From contig CAYLYE010000005.1 of assembly GCA_964387325.1 (NCBI GenBank), forward strand, positions 3,186 through 67,185: a DNA stretch of 64,000 nucleotides. The letters are read 5' to 3'. This DNA is from CAZZBK01 sp964387325 (GTDB lineage Bacteria > Planctomycetota > Planctomycetia > Pirellulales > PNKZ01). The position numbers and the translations under genes were made by a program. This document shows, one piece after another, positions 45,241 through 54,442 of the stretch (within the stretch, counting starts at the first letter, position 1; each line of letters begins with the position of its first letter). The notes under the pieces were generated by a model. It made no database searches, was not told the origin of the DNA, and saw only the letters and a list, made by a program, of their open reading frames with translations.

Positions 45241-46302
45241 ATGAAAGACCATCATCCGCCACCGCCCGGACCGCCGATCTCGGGTTTGATTGGCAACGGG
45301 CCGGCCATGCAACATGTCTACGCCTTGACCCGGCAGGTCGCGCGTAGTAACGCCAGCGTGTTGCTCTTGGGCGAGACCGGTACGGGCAAGGAATTGATTG
45401 CCAAGGCGGTCCACCAACTCAGCCCGCGGCAGAGTGGCCCCTTCGTGCGTGTGAACTGCGGCGCGCTCAGTGAGAGTTTGCTCGAGAGCGAGTTGTTTGG
45501 TCATGTGCGCGGCGCGTTCACCGGCGCGGTCGACAATCGTACCGGCCGATTCGAGGCCGCACACACCGGTTCGATTTTCCTCGACGAGATCAACTCGACC
45601 ACCCCCAAGCTGCAAGTCAAGTTGCTGCGCGTCTTACAAGAGCGGGAGTTTGAACGCGTCGGCGATACCCACACCGTGCGGGTCGACACGCGTGTGGTGG
45701 CCGCTAGCAATCGTGATTTACTCGACGAGGTCGAGGCCGAGCGGTTCCGCGAGGATCTGTTCTATCGGCTCAATGTGGTGGCCATTCATCTGCCGCCCCT
45801 GCGCGAGCGGCGCGAGGACATCCCCGACCTGGTCAGCTACTTTTTGGAGTATTACAACGACCGCAACGATCGCTACGTCGTGCAGGTAGAGCCGCGCGTG
45901 ATCGAGGCCCTACAGAGCTATGACTGGCCCGGCAACGTCCGCGAGCTGCAGAACTACGTGGAGCGGGCCGTGGTGATGTCGCCCAGCGACGAGTTCACGC
46001 TCGATCTGCTTCCCGACGCCGTATTGGGTCGCAAGACGCGCCGCTCGCCGCGCTTCAACAAAGTCGATATCGAGTCACTGACCGCCGAATTGGTGCAGTT
46101 CGGTCTCTCCAGCGCCAGCCCCAACGAAGACAGTCTGCACGCGAAAATTGTTGATCGCGTCGAGCGCGAATTGATCGCCCAGGTGATGAGCACTTGCGAC
46201 AACGTGCAGATCAAAGCCGCCGCCAAGTTGGGGATCAATCGCAATACGTTGCACAAGAAATTAAAAGACTACGGCCTCGACGAGAGTGAGAAGGACGAAT
46301 AG
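45241..46302 (+). CDS. Sigma-54-dependent transcriptional activator without sensor domain
   Basis: 353 residues. After only ~12 N-terminal residues the AAA+ domain begins: Walker A GETGTGKE (44-51), the sigma-54 contact loop GAFTGA (91-96), Walker B SIFLDE, then VVAASNRDL and YRLNVVAIHLPPLRERREDI. The C-terminal Fis-type helix-turn-helix reads KAAAKLGINRNTLHKKLKDYGL. There is no receiver, GAF, PAS or forkhead domain, so activity must be governed by a partner protein or by expression level, as with PspF. Targets are unknown; no -24/-12 promoter was identified in the window. Confidence 0.95.
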   Translation: MKDHHPPPPGPPISGLIGNGPAMQHVYALTRQVARSNASVLLLGETGTGKELIAKAVHQLSPRQSGPFVRVNCGALSESLLESELFGHVRGAFTGAVDNRTGRFEAAHTGSIFLDEINSTTPKLQVKLLRVLQEREFERVGDTHTVRVDTRVVAASNRDLLDEVEAERFREDLFYRLNVVAIHLPPLRERREDIPDLVSYFLEYYNDRNDRYVVQVEPRVIEALQSYDWPGNVRELQNYVERAVVMSPSDEFTLDLLPDAVLGRKTRRSPRFNKVDIESLTAELVQFGLSSASPNEDSLHAKIVDRVERELIAQVMSTCDNVQIKAAAKLGINRNTLHKKLKDYGLDESEKDE

Positions 46303-46521
46303 AACACATCGCCTCGCCCAATTCATCCCCGCTTCGCGATCCCGGGGCGATGTGTCGATGCCAATGCTTCATAGAAGCGGGTTGGTCGATATCACGATTT
46401 TTTGACGACTACTTGGTTAACGAACCAGGGCGACCATCGGAAGCCCGGTATTTTTCGTTTTCGCGTTGCTCGCCTGGACTCGTTTGTTACGCATACTTCA
46501 ATAATTCAATGGGTTGTTTCC

Positions 46522-49353
46522 ATGCGTTGTTTGTTTCATCGAATGGGCTGGCTATTCGTGGCGTGCTTGTCGAGTCTTGTCTTCTCGACCATCGTAGGGG
46601 CCGAGCCCGCCGCTGCATCTCGACCGGCTTGGACGAGATCGAAGGTCACGGGCTCGCCGCTGCCGCCCGAGCCGTATGAGATCGTCGCGTCGTTTTCACA
46701 ATTGAAGTTCAAGCTCCCCACGAGCTTGGAAGAGTTTCCCACCGCGCCGCGACTGCTCGTGACCGAGATGGGAGGCAAAATCTACAGCTTTCCTAAGCAA
46801 GCGAGTGTCGCGCAGGCCGACTTGGTTGCCGATCTCGACACCATGCTGCCGAGCGACTTACGCGGCAAAAAGATTGCGCTGTTCGACGCCGAGTTTCATC
46901 CGAATTATGCCAGCAATCGCTACGTGTTCATTTGCTACGTGCATCCAGGCAACGGCGGTCACACACGCGTCTCGCGTCTGACACTAACGAAGGACGAACA
47001 ACCCAAGGTCGAACCCAACAGCGAACGGGTTATCATCACCTGGCCCTCGGGCGGACATAATGCCGGCTGCCTCGAGTTTGGCCCCGACGGATATCTCTAC
47101 CTCGCCACCGGTGACGGCTCGGGCCCCAATCCGCCTGACGGACTGACGACCGGCCAAGATGTTTCGGACCTGCTCGGCTCGATCCTCCGCATCGATGTCG
47201 ATAAACCCCATGGCGAGTCGAACTACTCGATCCCGGCTGACAACCCGTTCGTCGGTAAGCCGAATACCCGCGCGGAGATTTGGGCCTACGGGCTGCGCAA
47301 TCCCTGGAAGTTCGGCATCGATTCGACGAATGGCCAGGTGTTCGTGGCTGACAACGGCTGGGAGTCGTGGGAGATGATCCACCGCGCTGATCGAGGCACG
47401 AATTGCGGCTGGCCGGTGATGGAAGGGCGCGCGGCACTCCGCAGCGAGGTCAAGGTCGGCCCGACGCCGATCGTCCCTCCCGTGATGGATCATTCACATA
47501 CCGAGGCCAACTCGGTCATCGGCGGACCAGTCTATCGCGGCTCAAAACTCGCGGACCTCAATGGCGCGTTTGTCTACGGCGACTATATCACCGGCACGAT
47601 CTGGGGCGTGAAACCCGATCGCGACGGGTCGTACTCCTGCACGACGCTTATCGACACCGATCAACGCATCGTCGGCTTCCTGCAAGGGAGCCAGGGTGAA
47701 CTCTATGTGCTCGACTACGATTTCACCGGGCAGATTTATGAGCTGCGGCCGTCGAACACACCCGACACCTCGGCGACCTTCCCGCGACTGCTGAGCAAGA
47801 CCGGATTGTTCAAGTCCCTCTCGCCGCTTACGCCGGCCGCGGGTGTCGTGCCGTACTCGGTGGTCGTGCCTCGTTGGGAAGATGGCGCCGACTCGCAACG
47901 TTGGGTGGCGATACCTGGTAACGGCAAGATCGAGTTGGCGACGAGCGCCGACAAGCCAGCCGTGTATCCCGAGGGGACCGTGTTGGTGAAACACCTCACG
48001 CTCCCGCATGGTGACTTCGCGCCCATCCCATTAGAGACGCAACTCCTGCACTTCGAACGAGGTACCTGGCGACCGTACAGTTACCTCTGGGACGAGGCCG
48101 GACGCGAGGCGACGCTTGTCGACACCGTGGGCACAAGCCGCCCGATCAAGTTGGCCGCGTCGGGTAAAAGTCCAGCGGTCGAGCGCACCTGGCACGTGAA
48201 TGCCACGAACGAGTGCAAACTCTGCCACAACGCCGGTCCCAAGTTCGTGTTAGGATTTGTGTCGAATCAATTGATTCATTCAGGGCATGAATTGGCCGCA
48301 CAGGGTGTACTGGTAACGACACCTATCATCCGGCCGATTGATCGGTTAGTGGACCCCACTGAGCCGAAAGCTAAACTCGACGACCGGGCTCGTTCCTATC
48401 TGCATGCCAATTGCAGCATGTGCCATCACCCGGGCGGCAACGCCATCGTGTCGTTCTTTCTGCGGCGTGATTTGCCGTTTGAACAGCTCAACACGAACAA
48501 AGGGACCGGCATTGGCACGTTCGGCATGCGTGACGCGAAGATCATCGTCCCCAGCGATCCGTATCGCAGCGTGCTCATGTATCGCATGACAAAGCTAGGC
48601 TACGCCCGGATGCCGTACATCGGCTCGCGTGTGGTCGATAGCGAGGGTGTGGCACTGATCGAGCAATGGATTCTGTCGCTCGGCAATGCGAAAGAGAATC
48701 AGCACTCGACACAAGACCTGAACTCGACTGAAGACGCGCTCGCCTTGGCGTTGCAACTGCACGCTGGTAAGTTGACGCCAAGTAAGTATGCCGAAGCCGT
48801 CAAGGCAGGCAGCGCGCTCGCGGCCAGCGATCGGCGCGGGCTGTTCGAGACGTTCGTAAGCGAGTCGCAGCGGCGACCGACGCTTGGGCCGACATTCGAT
48901 CCGCAAATCGTGTTGAGCAAAACGGGCGATGCCGCGCGTGGCCGGTTGATCTTCTTCAGCGACGGTGCCCGCTGCCGCAATTGCCACGAGGCAGACGATC
49001 GCGACAAGTCGTTGGGCCCAACACTGCTCGACATCAAAAAGAAATATCCGCGCACGGCAGAGATGCTCCCACACGTGTTGCAACCGTCGCTGAAGATCGA
49101 TGAGCCGTTCGCGGCGTACACCGCCGTGCTCGCCGACGGTCGCGTGCTCAATGGCCTGCTCGTTGAACAAAACGACAAGCAGGTCGTGCTCAAAACGCCT
49201 GAGAAACGGATCGTACGCATTGCCCGCAGCGAGCTCGAAGAACTGGTCAAGAGCACGGCGTCGCTGATGCCCGAGCGGATTTTGAGCGACCTGACCGCCC
49301 AGGAAGCGGCCGATTTGCTGGAGTACATCCGCACGGTCAGCTTGCAGCCGTAG
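46522..49353 (+). CDS. Exported PQQ-type sugar dehydrogenase/cytochrome c fusion
   Basis: 943 residues from ATG 46522 with a signal peptide ending near STIVGA. Residues ~40-410 form a glucose/sorbosone dehydrogenase-like six-bladed propeller (HNAGCLEFGPDGYLYLATGD, IWAYGLRNPWKFGID, GGPVYRG). A middle domain carries CKLCH. A cytochrome-like segment has CSMCHHPGG. The C-terminal PVC-type heme domain has CRNCH in GRLIFFSDGARCRNCHEADD and ends in a helical tail. The three CxxCH motifs suggest electrons pass from the oxidised sugar through covalently bound hemes. The physiological substrate is unknown. The closest known role is periplasmic sugar oxidation. Confidence 0.88.
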   Translation: MRCLFHRMGWLFVACLSSLVFSTIVGAEPAAASRPAWTRSKVTGSPLPPEPYEIVASFSQLKFKLPTSLEEFPTAPRLLVTEMGGKIYSFPKQASVAQADLVADLDTMLPSDLRGKKIALFDAEFHPNYASNRYVFICYVHPGNGGHTRVSRLTLTKDEQPKVEPNSERVIITWPSGGHNAGCLEFGPDGYLYLATGDGSGPNPPDGLTTGQDVSDLLGSILRIDVDKPHGESNYSIPADNPFVGKPNTRAEIWAYGLRNPWKFGIDSTNGQVFVADNGWESWEMIHRADRGTNCGWPVMEGRAALRSEVKVGPTPIVPPVMDHSHTEANSVIGGPVYRGSKLADLNGAFVYGDYITGTIWGVKPDRDGSYSCTTLIDTDQRIVGFLQGSQGELYVLDYDFTGQIYELRPSNTPDTSATFPRLLSKTGLFKSLSPLTPAAGVVPYSVVVPRWEDGADSQRWVAIPGNGKIELATSADKPAVYPEGTVLVKHLTLPHGDFAPIPLETQLLHFERGTWRPYSYLWDEAGREATLVDTVGTSRPIKLAASGKSPAVERTWHVNATNECKLCHNAGPKFVLGFVSNQLIHSGHELAAQGVLVTTPIIRPIDRLVDPTEPKAKLDDRARSYLHANCSMCHHPGGNAIVSFFLRRDLPFEQLNTNKGTGIGTFGMRDAKIIVPSDPYRSVLMYRMTKLGYARMPYIGSRVVDSEGVALIEQWILSLGNAKENQHSTQDLNSTEDALALALQLHAGKLTPSKYAEAVKAGSALAASDRRGLFETFVSESQRRPTLGPTFDPQIVLSKTGDAARGRLIFFSDGARCRNCHEADDRDKSLGPTLLDIKKKYPRTAEMLPHVLQPSLKIDEPFAAYTAVLADGRVLNGLLVEQNDKQVVLKTPEKRIVRIARSELEELVKSTASLMPERILSDLTAQEAADLLEYIRTVSLQP

Positions 49354-49453
49354 TTGTATTTGCACCGCGGAGTCGGCAGGTTAGGATGAAGTCGTGGCGT
49401 GTTCGACACCAGGGCGTCGGACCGCGCCAAGACTTCTCACGAACGACTGCTCG

Positions 49454-50500
49454 ATGTTTATCCTTGCTCCCCGCGCCCGGCATCGTGATTTGGCCCTGCT
49501 GTGTCGTCGGTTGTCGACCTCGCTCGAGGCAGGGATCGATATTCGTCGTGTGTTTGCCCGCGAGGCCACGAGCCATCTGCCGCGCGCCATGCGGCGACAC
49601 CTGGAGCATATCAGTCAGTCGATCAGCGGCGGCCAGAGCCTGAGCGAGGCCCTGGAGGGGACCGGCGATTATTTTCCGCCGCTGTTCCGCGCGCTGGTGC
49701 GCGTCGGTGAACAGACGGGACATTTGGACTCGGTGTTTGGCCAGTTGGCCGAGAGTTACGAGTATCAGGAACAATTGCGGCGCGAGTTCATGGCCAGCAT
49801 CGCTTGGCCCATGATCGAGTTGTCGCTCGCCCTGGTCACGGTCGGCCTGATCATTTGGATCACCGGCTTTTTTGCTGACAAGAAAGACCTCACGGGTCAG
49901 CCGATCGATCTGCTCGGCTGGGGACTCAAAGGGACCGACGGGCTCATCAAGTATTTCGCGATACTGGGGTGCATTTTCGTCGCAGTGACTGCGCTGGTTC
50001 AGTCGATTCGGCGTGGCGTGGTGTGGGGGCGACCGTTGCAGCGCCTGGCACTGTATATTCCCAAGCTGGGTGGCGCGTTGCAGACATTTGCACTGGCGCG
50101 CATGGCGTGGTCGATGCACATTACGCTGGGCGCGGGCATGGATCTACTCAAGGCCTTGCCCCTCTGTCTGCGTAGCATGCAAAACGCCACGTATACCGAT
50201 CATATTGCCAGCGTAACCGAGTCGGTTCGCCGCGGCGAAACGGTCACCGAAGCCCTGAGTGCCACGCGAGTCTTTCCGGCTTCGTTTCTGGACGTGATCG
50301 ACGTGGGCGAACGGAGTGGTCGATTGCCCGAGTCGATGGTGACCGTCTCAAGGCAGTATCAGGACGAAGCTCGGCGAGCGTTGGCGCTGATCACGCGGAT
50401 TGCCGGCATGGGCGTGTGGCTGATGGTGGCTGGGTTGATCGCGATGCTGATCTTCCGCATCTTCGGTTTCTATATGAGCCAGATCAATGCGGTGCTCTGA
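49454..50500 (+). CDS. GspF/PilC-like inner-membrane protein, unlinked
   Basis: 348 residues from ATG 49454. It contains two repeated type II secretion F domains (LCRRLSTSLEAGIDIRRVFA and FALARMAWSMHITLGAGMDL) and about three hydrophobic helices (~130-153, ~175-195, ~315-345). The second repeat ends with LPESMVTVSRQYQDEARRAL. F proteins form the membrane platform of type II secretion or type IV pili. No E, G or other secretion gene is near, so it either joins a system encoded elsewhere or has a role of its own. Confidence 0.88.
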   Translation: MFILAPRARHRDLALLCRRLSTSLEAGIDIRRVFAREATSHLPRAMRRHLEHISQSISGGQSLSEALEGTGDYFPPLFRALVRVGEQTGHLDSVFGQLAESYEYQEQLRREFMASIAWPMIELSLALVTVGLIIWITGFFADKKDLTGQPIDLLGWGLKGTDGLIKYFAILGCIFVAVTALVQSIRRGVVWGRPLQRLALYIPKLGGALQTFALARMAWSMHITLGAGMDLLKALPLCLRSMQNATYTDHIASVTESVRRGETVTEALSATRVFPASFLDVIDVGERSGRLPESMVTVSRQYQDEARRALALITRIAGMGVWLMVAGLIAMLIFRIFGFYMSQINAVL

Positions 50501-50553
50501 GGTCGATACCGAAATCGTCTGAGTGGGAGATGAAAAAGCAAAGCTCGGAGCGC

Positions 50554-50597
50554 AAAAAAATGGGTGGCTCTACGATCTCGCGGTTCGTGGAGCCACC
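50554..50597 (-). terminator. Minus-strand intrinsic terminator (second after fusA)
   Basis: A 13-bp stem with one mismatch, GGTGGCTCTACGA (50563-50575) / TCGTGGAGCCACC (50585-50597), is followed on the minus strand by CATTTTTTT. It could be a backup terminator for fusA or protect the convergent gspF-like gene. Confidence 0.7.
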
Positions 50598-50696
50598 TCC
50601 CCTTATGTCAGGGGGCCTCAGAGGAATGCGGCCCGCATGACACAGTGATCATTTTAAGGCGGAAAACTACGTCTGCAAATTACTTGTGGGTAAAAC

Positions 50697-50731
50697 ACAA
50701 AAAAACAGGCCCTGGTATCGACCAGGGCCTG
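50697..50731 (-). terminator. Intrinsic terminator of fusA
   Basis: The perfect 10-bp stem CAGGCCCTGG (50706-50715) / CCAGGGCCTG (50722-50731) with loop TATCGA is followed on the minus strand by seven T, 36 bp after the fusA stop. Confidence 0.9.
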
Positions 50732-50766
50732 AGTAATTAGCGCGTAAACTACTTCAGAGATTCAGC

Positions 50767-52863
50767 TTACTTCGCACCGACCAACTGGGCCTGCTTCTTC
50801 TTGTCGGCGACGATTTGTTCTTGAATGCTGCCCGGCACGCGACGGTATTTGGCAAACTCCATCGTGAACGTGCCTTGGCCTTGGGTCAGGCTGCGGAGGT
50901 CGGTCGAGTAACCGAACGTCTCGGACAGCGGCACTTCGGCCTCGATCTTCGTCGTGTTCCCTTCCATCTCGGTCGACACGATCATACCGCGACGGCTGGT
51001 GACGTCGCCGGTGACCGGGCCTTGGAAGTTCGTGGGGCACTCGATCTCGACCTTCATGATCGGTTCGAGCAGCACGGGCTTCATCTTCAAGAACGTCTCG
51101 CGGAAGCAACCGCGAGCACAGATCTGGAACGCCATATCCGAGCTGTCGACATCGTGGTAAGAGCCGTCATTGAGCACGCACTTCACACCGACGATCGGGA
51201 AGCCGGCGACGGGGCCCTTGCCCAATGAGTCGCGGTAGCCCTTCTGGACGCTGGGGATGTATTCCTTGGGAATACGTCCGCCGACGATATCGTCGACAAA
51301 CTCGAACGGCTCGGGAGCATCGTCGGGCAGCGGCTCAAACACGCCCACAATGTGCGCGAATTGACCCGATCCACCGGTTTGTTTCTTGTGTTTGTAGTTG
51401 TACTCGGCCACTTGCGTCGGCGCTTCGCGATAGCTGACCTTGGGCGCGCCGACTTCGCAGTCAACCTTGTACTCGCGACGGATGCGCTCGACGTAGATTT
51501 CCAGGTGCAACTCGCCCATGCCGGCGATCACGGTCTCGTTGGTTTCTTCGTCGCTGCTCACACGGAACGTCGGGTCTTCGCGCGTGAAGCGTTGCAGCGC
51601 CTTGCCAAGCTTGTCGCCCGACTCGCGATTCGTGGCCACGATGGCCATCTTGATGACGGGCTCGGGGACGAACATGTTCTCGAGCGCGCAGTACTTGGTG
51701 CTGGCCGCGAAGGTATCGCCGCTGGCGCAGTCGATGCCCAGCACGGCGACAATGTCACCGGCCTCGGCCGTGTCGATTTCCTCGCGTTTGTCGGCGTGCA
51801 TTTTGACGATGCGCGCGAACCGCTCTTTCTTGCTGGTACGCTGATTGTAGTAGGTCTCGCCCTTGGTGATTGTCCCCTGATAGACGCGCATGAACGTAAG
51901 CTGACCGAACGGATCTTCGACGATCTTGAAGGCCATGCCGACGAACGGCTTCGAGGGATCGGCCGAGAGCGGGAAGGGCTCGGCCGGGTTGTCCCACTTC
52001 TTGGCTTTGACCGGACGATCGAGCGGCGAGGGCAAGTAGCGACAAATCGCGTCGAGCAGCGGCTGCACGCCCTTGTTTTTGTAGGCGCTGCCCATGAACA
52101 CCGGCGTCAAATCCTGGTGCTGTACGGCGTTGCGAATGATGTCGTGCAGCTTGTCGACCGGCACTTCTTCCTCGCTGAGCAGCTTCTCCATCAGTTCGTC
52201 GCTGTACATCGAGAGCGCCTCGAGCATCTCGTGGCGCGCCTGGGCGGTGGTCTCTTTGAGATCGTCGGGAATTTCTTCGACGCGCATCTTTTCGCCGTTG
52301 CTGCCGTCAAAGTAATACGCCTTCATCTCGATCAGATCGATAATGCCTTTGAGCTGGTCTTCTTTGCCGATGGGCCATTGCATCAACACGGCGTCGCAAC
52401 CGAGCTTATCCTTGAGTTGGCGTTGCACCTTGAGGTGATCGGCGCCGGTGCGATCCATCTTATTGATGAACGCCAAGCGGGGCACGTGATAACGCTTCAT
52501 CTGGCGATCGACGGTCATCGACTGGCTTTGCACGCCACCGACGGCGCACAGCACGAGGATCGCGCCGTCGAGAACACGCAAGCTGCGCTCGACTTCGACC
52601 GTGAAGTCGACGTGGCCCGGGGTGTCGATCAGGTTGATTACGTTGCCGTTGGTCCACTCGACGGTGGTGGCCGCACTGGTGATCGTGATGCCGCGTTCGC
52701 GTTCGAGGTCCATGTAGTCCATCGTGGCGCCATCGCCACCACCCTTCACCTCTTGAATGCGGTGAATGCGGCCGGCGTAGAACAAAATGCGCTCCGACAA
52801 TGTGGTTTTGCCCGAGTCGATGTGCGCCGAAATACCGATGTTGCGAAGTTTGGACAGGTCCAT
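50767..52863 (-). CDS. fusA: Elongation factor G (mtEFG1/spd-type)
   Basis: 698 residues from ATG 52863. The G domain has AHIDSGKTTLSERILFYAGR, DLERERGITITSA, DTPGHVDF and NKMDRTGAD. Domains II-V follow, with the domain IV tip near VEIECPTNFQGPVTGDVTSR. The Ser in AHIDSGKTT, YAGRIHRIQEVKGGGDG and the direct MDYMDLERERGI run are closer to the mitochondrial EFG1/bacterial spdEFG1 lineage than to the common EF-G (AHIDAGKTT, MDWMEQE). It catalyses translocation on the ribosome. It is followed by two terminators. Whether a second, canonical EF-G exists elsewhere cannot be seen here. Confidence 0.95.
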   Translation of the reverse strand: MDLSKLRNIGISAHIDSGKTTLSERILFYAGRIHRIQEVKGGGDGATMDYMDLERERGITITSAATTVEWTNGNVINLIDTPGHVDFTVEVERSLRVLDGAILVLCAVGGVQSQSMTVDRQMKRYHVPRLAFINKMDRTGADHLKVQRQLKDKLGCDAVLMQWPIGKEDQLKGIIDLIEMKAYYFDGSNGEKMRVEEIPDDLKETTAQARHEMLEALSMYSDELMEKLLSEEEVPVDKLHDIIRNAVQHQDLTPVFMGSAYKNKGVQPLLDAICRYLPSPLDRPVKAKKWDNPAEPFPLSADPSKPFVGMAFKIVEDPFGQLTFMRVYQGTITKGETYYNQRTSKKERFARIVKMHADKREEIDTAEAGDIVAVLGIDCASGDTFAASTKYCALENMFVPEPVIKMAIVATNRESGDKLGKALQRFTREDPTFRVSSDEETNETVIAGMGELHLEIYVERIRREYKVDCEVGAPKVSYREAPTQVAEYNYKHKKQTGGSGQFAHIVGVFEPLPDDAPEPFEFVDDIVGGRIPKEYIPSVQKGYRDSLGKGPVAGFPIVGVKCVLNDGSYHDVDSSDMAFQICARGCFRETFLKMKPVLLEPIMKVEIECPTNFQGPVTGDVTSRRGMIVSTEMEGNTTKIEAEVPLSETFGYSTDLRSLTQGQGTFTMEFAKYRRVPGSIQEQIVADKKKQAQLVGAK

Positions 52864-53258
52864 GGATACAGTCTCGAAAAAAACGATGTTAGAACGATTT
52901 TCGCAGCTTTCAGCCGTCGGACACCCCACCGTAACACACCAGGAATGTTCCTCTTCCTGATCCTTGCACGCGGCAAAATCGAGCCGGCTGAGCGCTCAAT
53001 TTCAAGCCGCTACGCCCGATGGATTGATACGGTGGTGCACAGGGCTCTCGGCCCGGGCGAGCGACGTAGACTTATTATCCTAACTCATTTCGGCCGTAGG
53101 GGAAGGGCGACTTCATACGATCCTGCAAGGTATATCGATTCCTCACAAGTTAACGACCGCGGCGGTACGACCCCCCGGGGACACGCTAGTTGGTCGATGT
53201 ATTGCAAGTCATTTGATGTCAATTGGTTATGCAAACAACTGTCAGCGAGACTGAGCAC
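52864..53258. other. Region between fusA and the TPR gene
   Basis: 395 bp on the 5' side of fusA (minus strand) with no supported gene. The fusA promoter should lie here, but no clear -35/-10 pair was found. A long plus-strand frame covering this area is the antisense shadow of fusA. Confidence 0.5.
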
Positions 53259-54416
53259 TCACTCGGGCTGGGGTGATTTACGCAGCTTGCCAATCCCGCG
53301 TGGCTTGTTGAGTGGGTCACTATTCGACGATCCCGGAACGGTCGACGGCTTACCCAGGCCCGGGGTTGCCGGCGCGGCAGCTGGTTCGCGATACGGTTGT
53401 TTTTGCTGGTACAGAGCCCGTCGGGTTTGCATCTCGGTACGGTCGCGATTCGCGCCCTCGGGCAAAGCTTTGAGGGCTTTATCCATCGTGGCCACCGCGG
53501 CGTCGAACTGACCATCGGTCGCCTGCGCGGCGGCGAGCGTGTCGAGGTAGCGGTAGTCCCCTTCGCCATCGAGTTCGATGGCTCGCTGAGCCGTTTGTAT
53601 CGCCAACTTCGGGTCGCGAAATAGCTCGTCGGGACACGTCGATAGCAGCCAGGCAGCCGACTGGTAACCGCGACCGTAGTCGGGAGCGATTCGAATGGCC
53701 GCCCGCAGATCGTTGGCTGCGTCGTTCCAGCGATTCAGATCGGCATAGGCATCGGCGCGGAGCACGTAGGCCATGGCGAACGCGTCGTCGGCGGTAATGG
53801 CCCGCGTGTAGTCTTGAATCGCCCGGCTGTAATCGGCGAGTTGATAATATGCGTATCCTCGTCCGACGAGCGACGGCGCGTCGTTGGCCTTGAGCCTCAA
53901 GGCCTGATCGTAGTCGGCGATCGCCGGGCGAAACTCGCCTTGGCTGCTTTTGAGTTCGCCGCGATTGAAAAACACGTTGGGAAACTGTGGCTTGAGCTCG
54001 ATGACTTTGTCGAAATCGGCGCCGGCCTCCTTGATCTTGCTTTGCATGGCATAACTGACGCCGCGATTATGCAAGGCGCGCCAATTGCTGGCATCGATAC
54101 TCACGGCCTTTTGAAAGTCAGCGAACGCGGTCTCTTCTTGACCCGCTTCGCTGCGCAACTCGCCGCGACGATTGTAGGCCCAGCTCATTAAATTGTTGGC
54201 GTAACTTTTTTCGGTATCGGTTGGAGTCCCTTTGGTCCCTTCCTCGCAAAGTCGAATGACCTCGTTGAGATTGGCATCGGTCTTGGCCGCGATGCTCGCC
54301 TCATAGGCTTTTTTGAGTGAGTCGTTCACGGTCTGGGCCGAGACGGTCGAGGTGTTCGCGATCAACAACGAAACGGCGAACAAAACACGCAAACAAGTAG
54401 CCAGATACGTCGACAT
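53259..54416 (-). CDS. Exported tetratricopeptide-repeat protein
   Basis: 385 residues from ATG 54416 (54434 is an alternative); the signal peptide ends near STVSAQ. Residues ~30-320 hold about eight TPR units with the usual WxxLGxxY-like spacing, e.g. AFADFQKAVSIDASNWRALH, AGADFDKVIELKPQFPNVFF and AIQDYTRAITADDAFAMAYV. The tail is Pro-rich. Probably a periplasmic scaffold. It lies 26 bp downstream of fumC on the same strand, so cotranscription is likely, though no functional link is known. Confidence 0.9.
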   Translation of the reverse strand: MSTYLATCLRVLFAVSLLIANTSTVSAQTVNDSLKKAYEASIAAKTDANLNEVIRLCEEGTKGTPTDTEKSYANNLMSWAYNRRGELRSEAGQEETAFADFQKAVSIDASNWRALHNRGVSYAMQSKIKEAGADFDKVIELKPQFPNVFFNRGELKSSQGEFRPAIADYDQALRLKANDAPSLVGRGYAYYQLADYSRAIQDYTRAITADDAFAMAYVLRADAYADLNRWNDAANDLRAAIRIAPDYGRGYQSAAWLLSTCPDELFRDPKLAIQTAQRAIELDGEGDYRYLDTLAAAQATDGQFDAAVATMDKALKALPEGANRDRTEMQTRRALYQQKQPYREPAAAPATPGLGKPSTVPGSSNSDPLNKPRGIGKLRKSPQPE

Positions 54417-54442
54417 TGTCAGCTTCTCCCACATCGATTCAT

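Noticed and set aside
51352..53511. 719-codon open frame on the plus strand
   Set aside because: It lies antisense to fusA and has the composition of a codon-bias shadow; EF-G on the other strand is certain.
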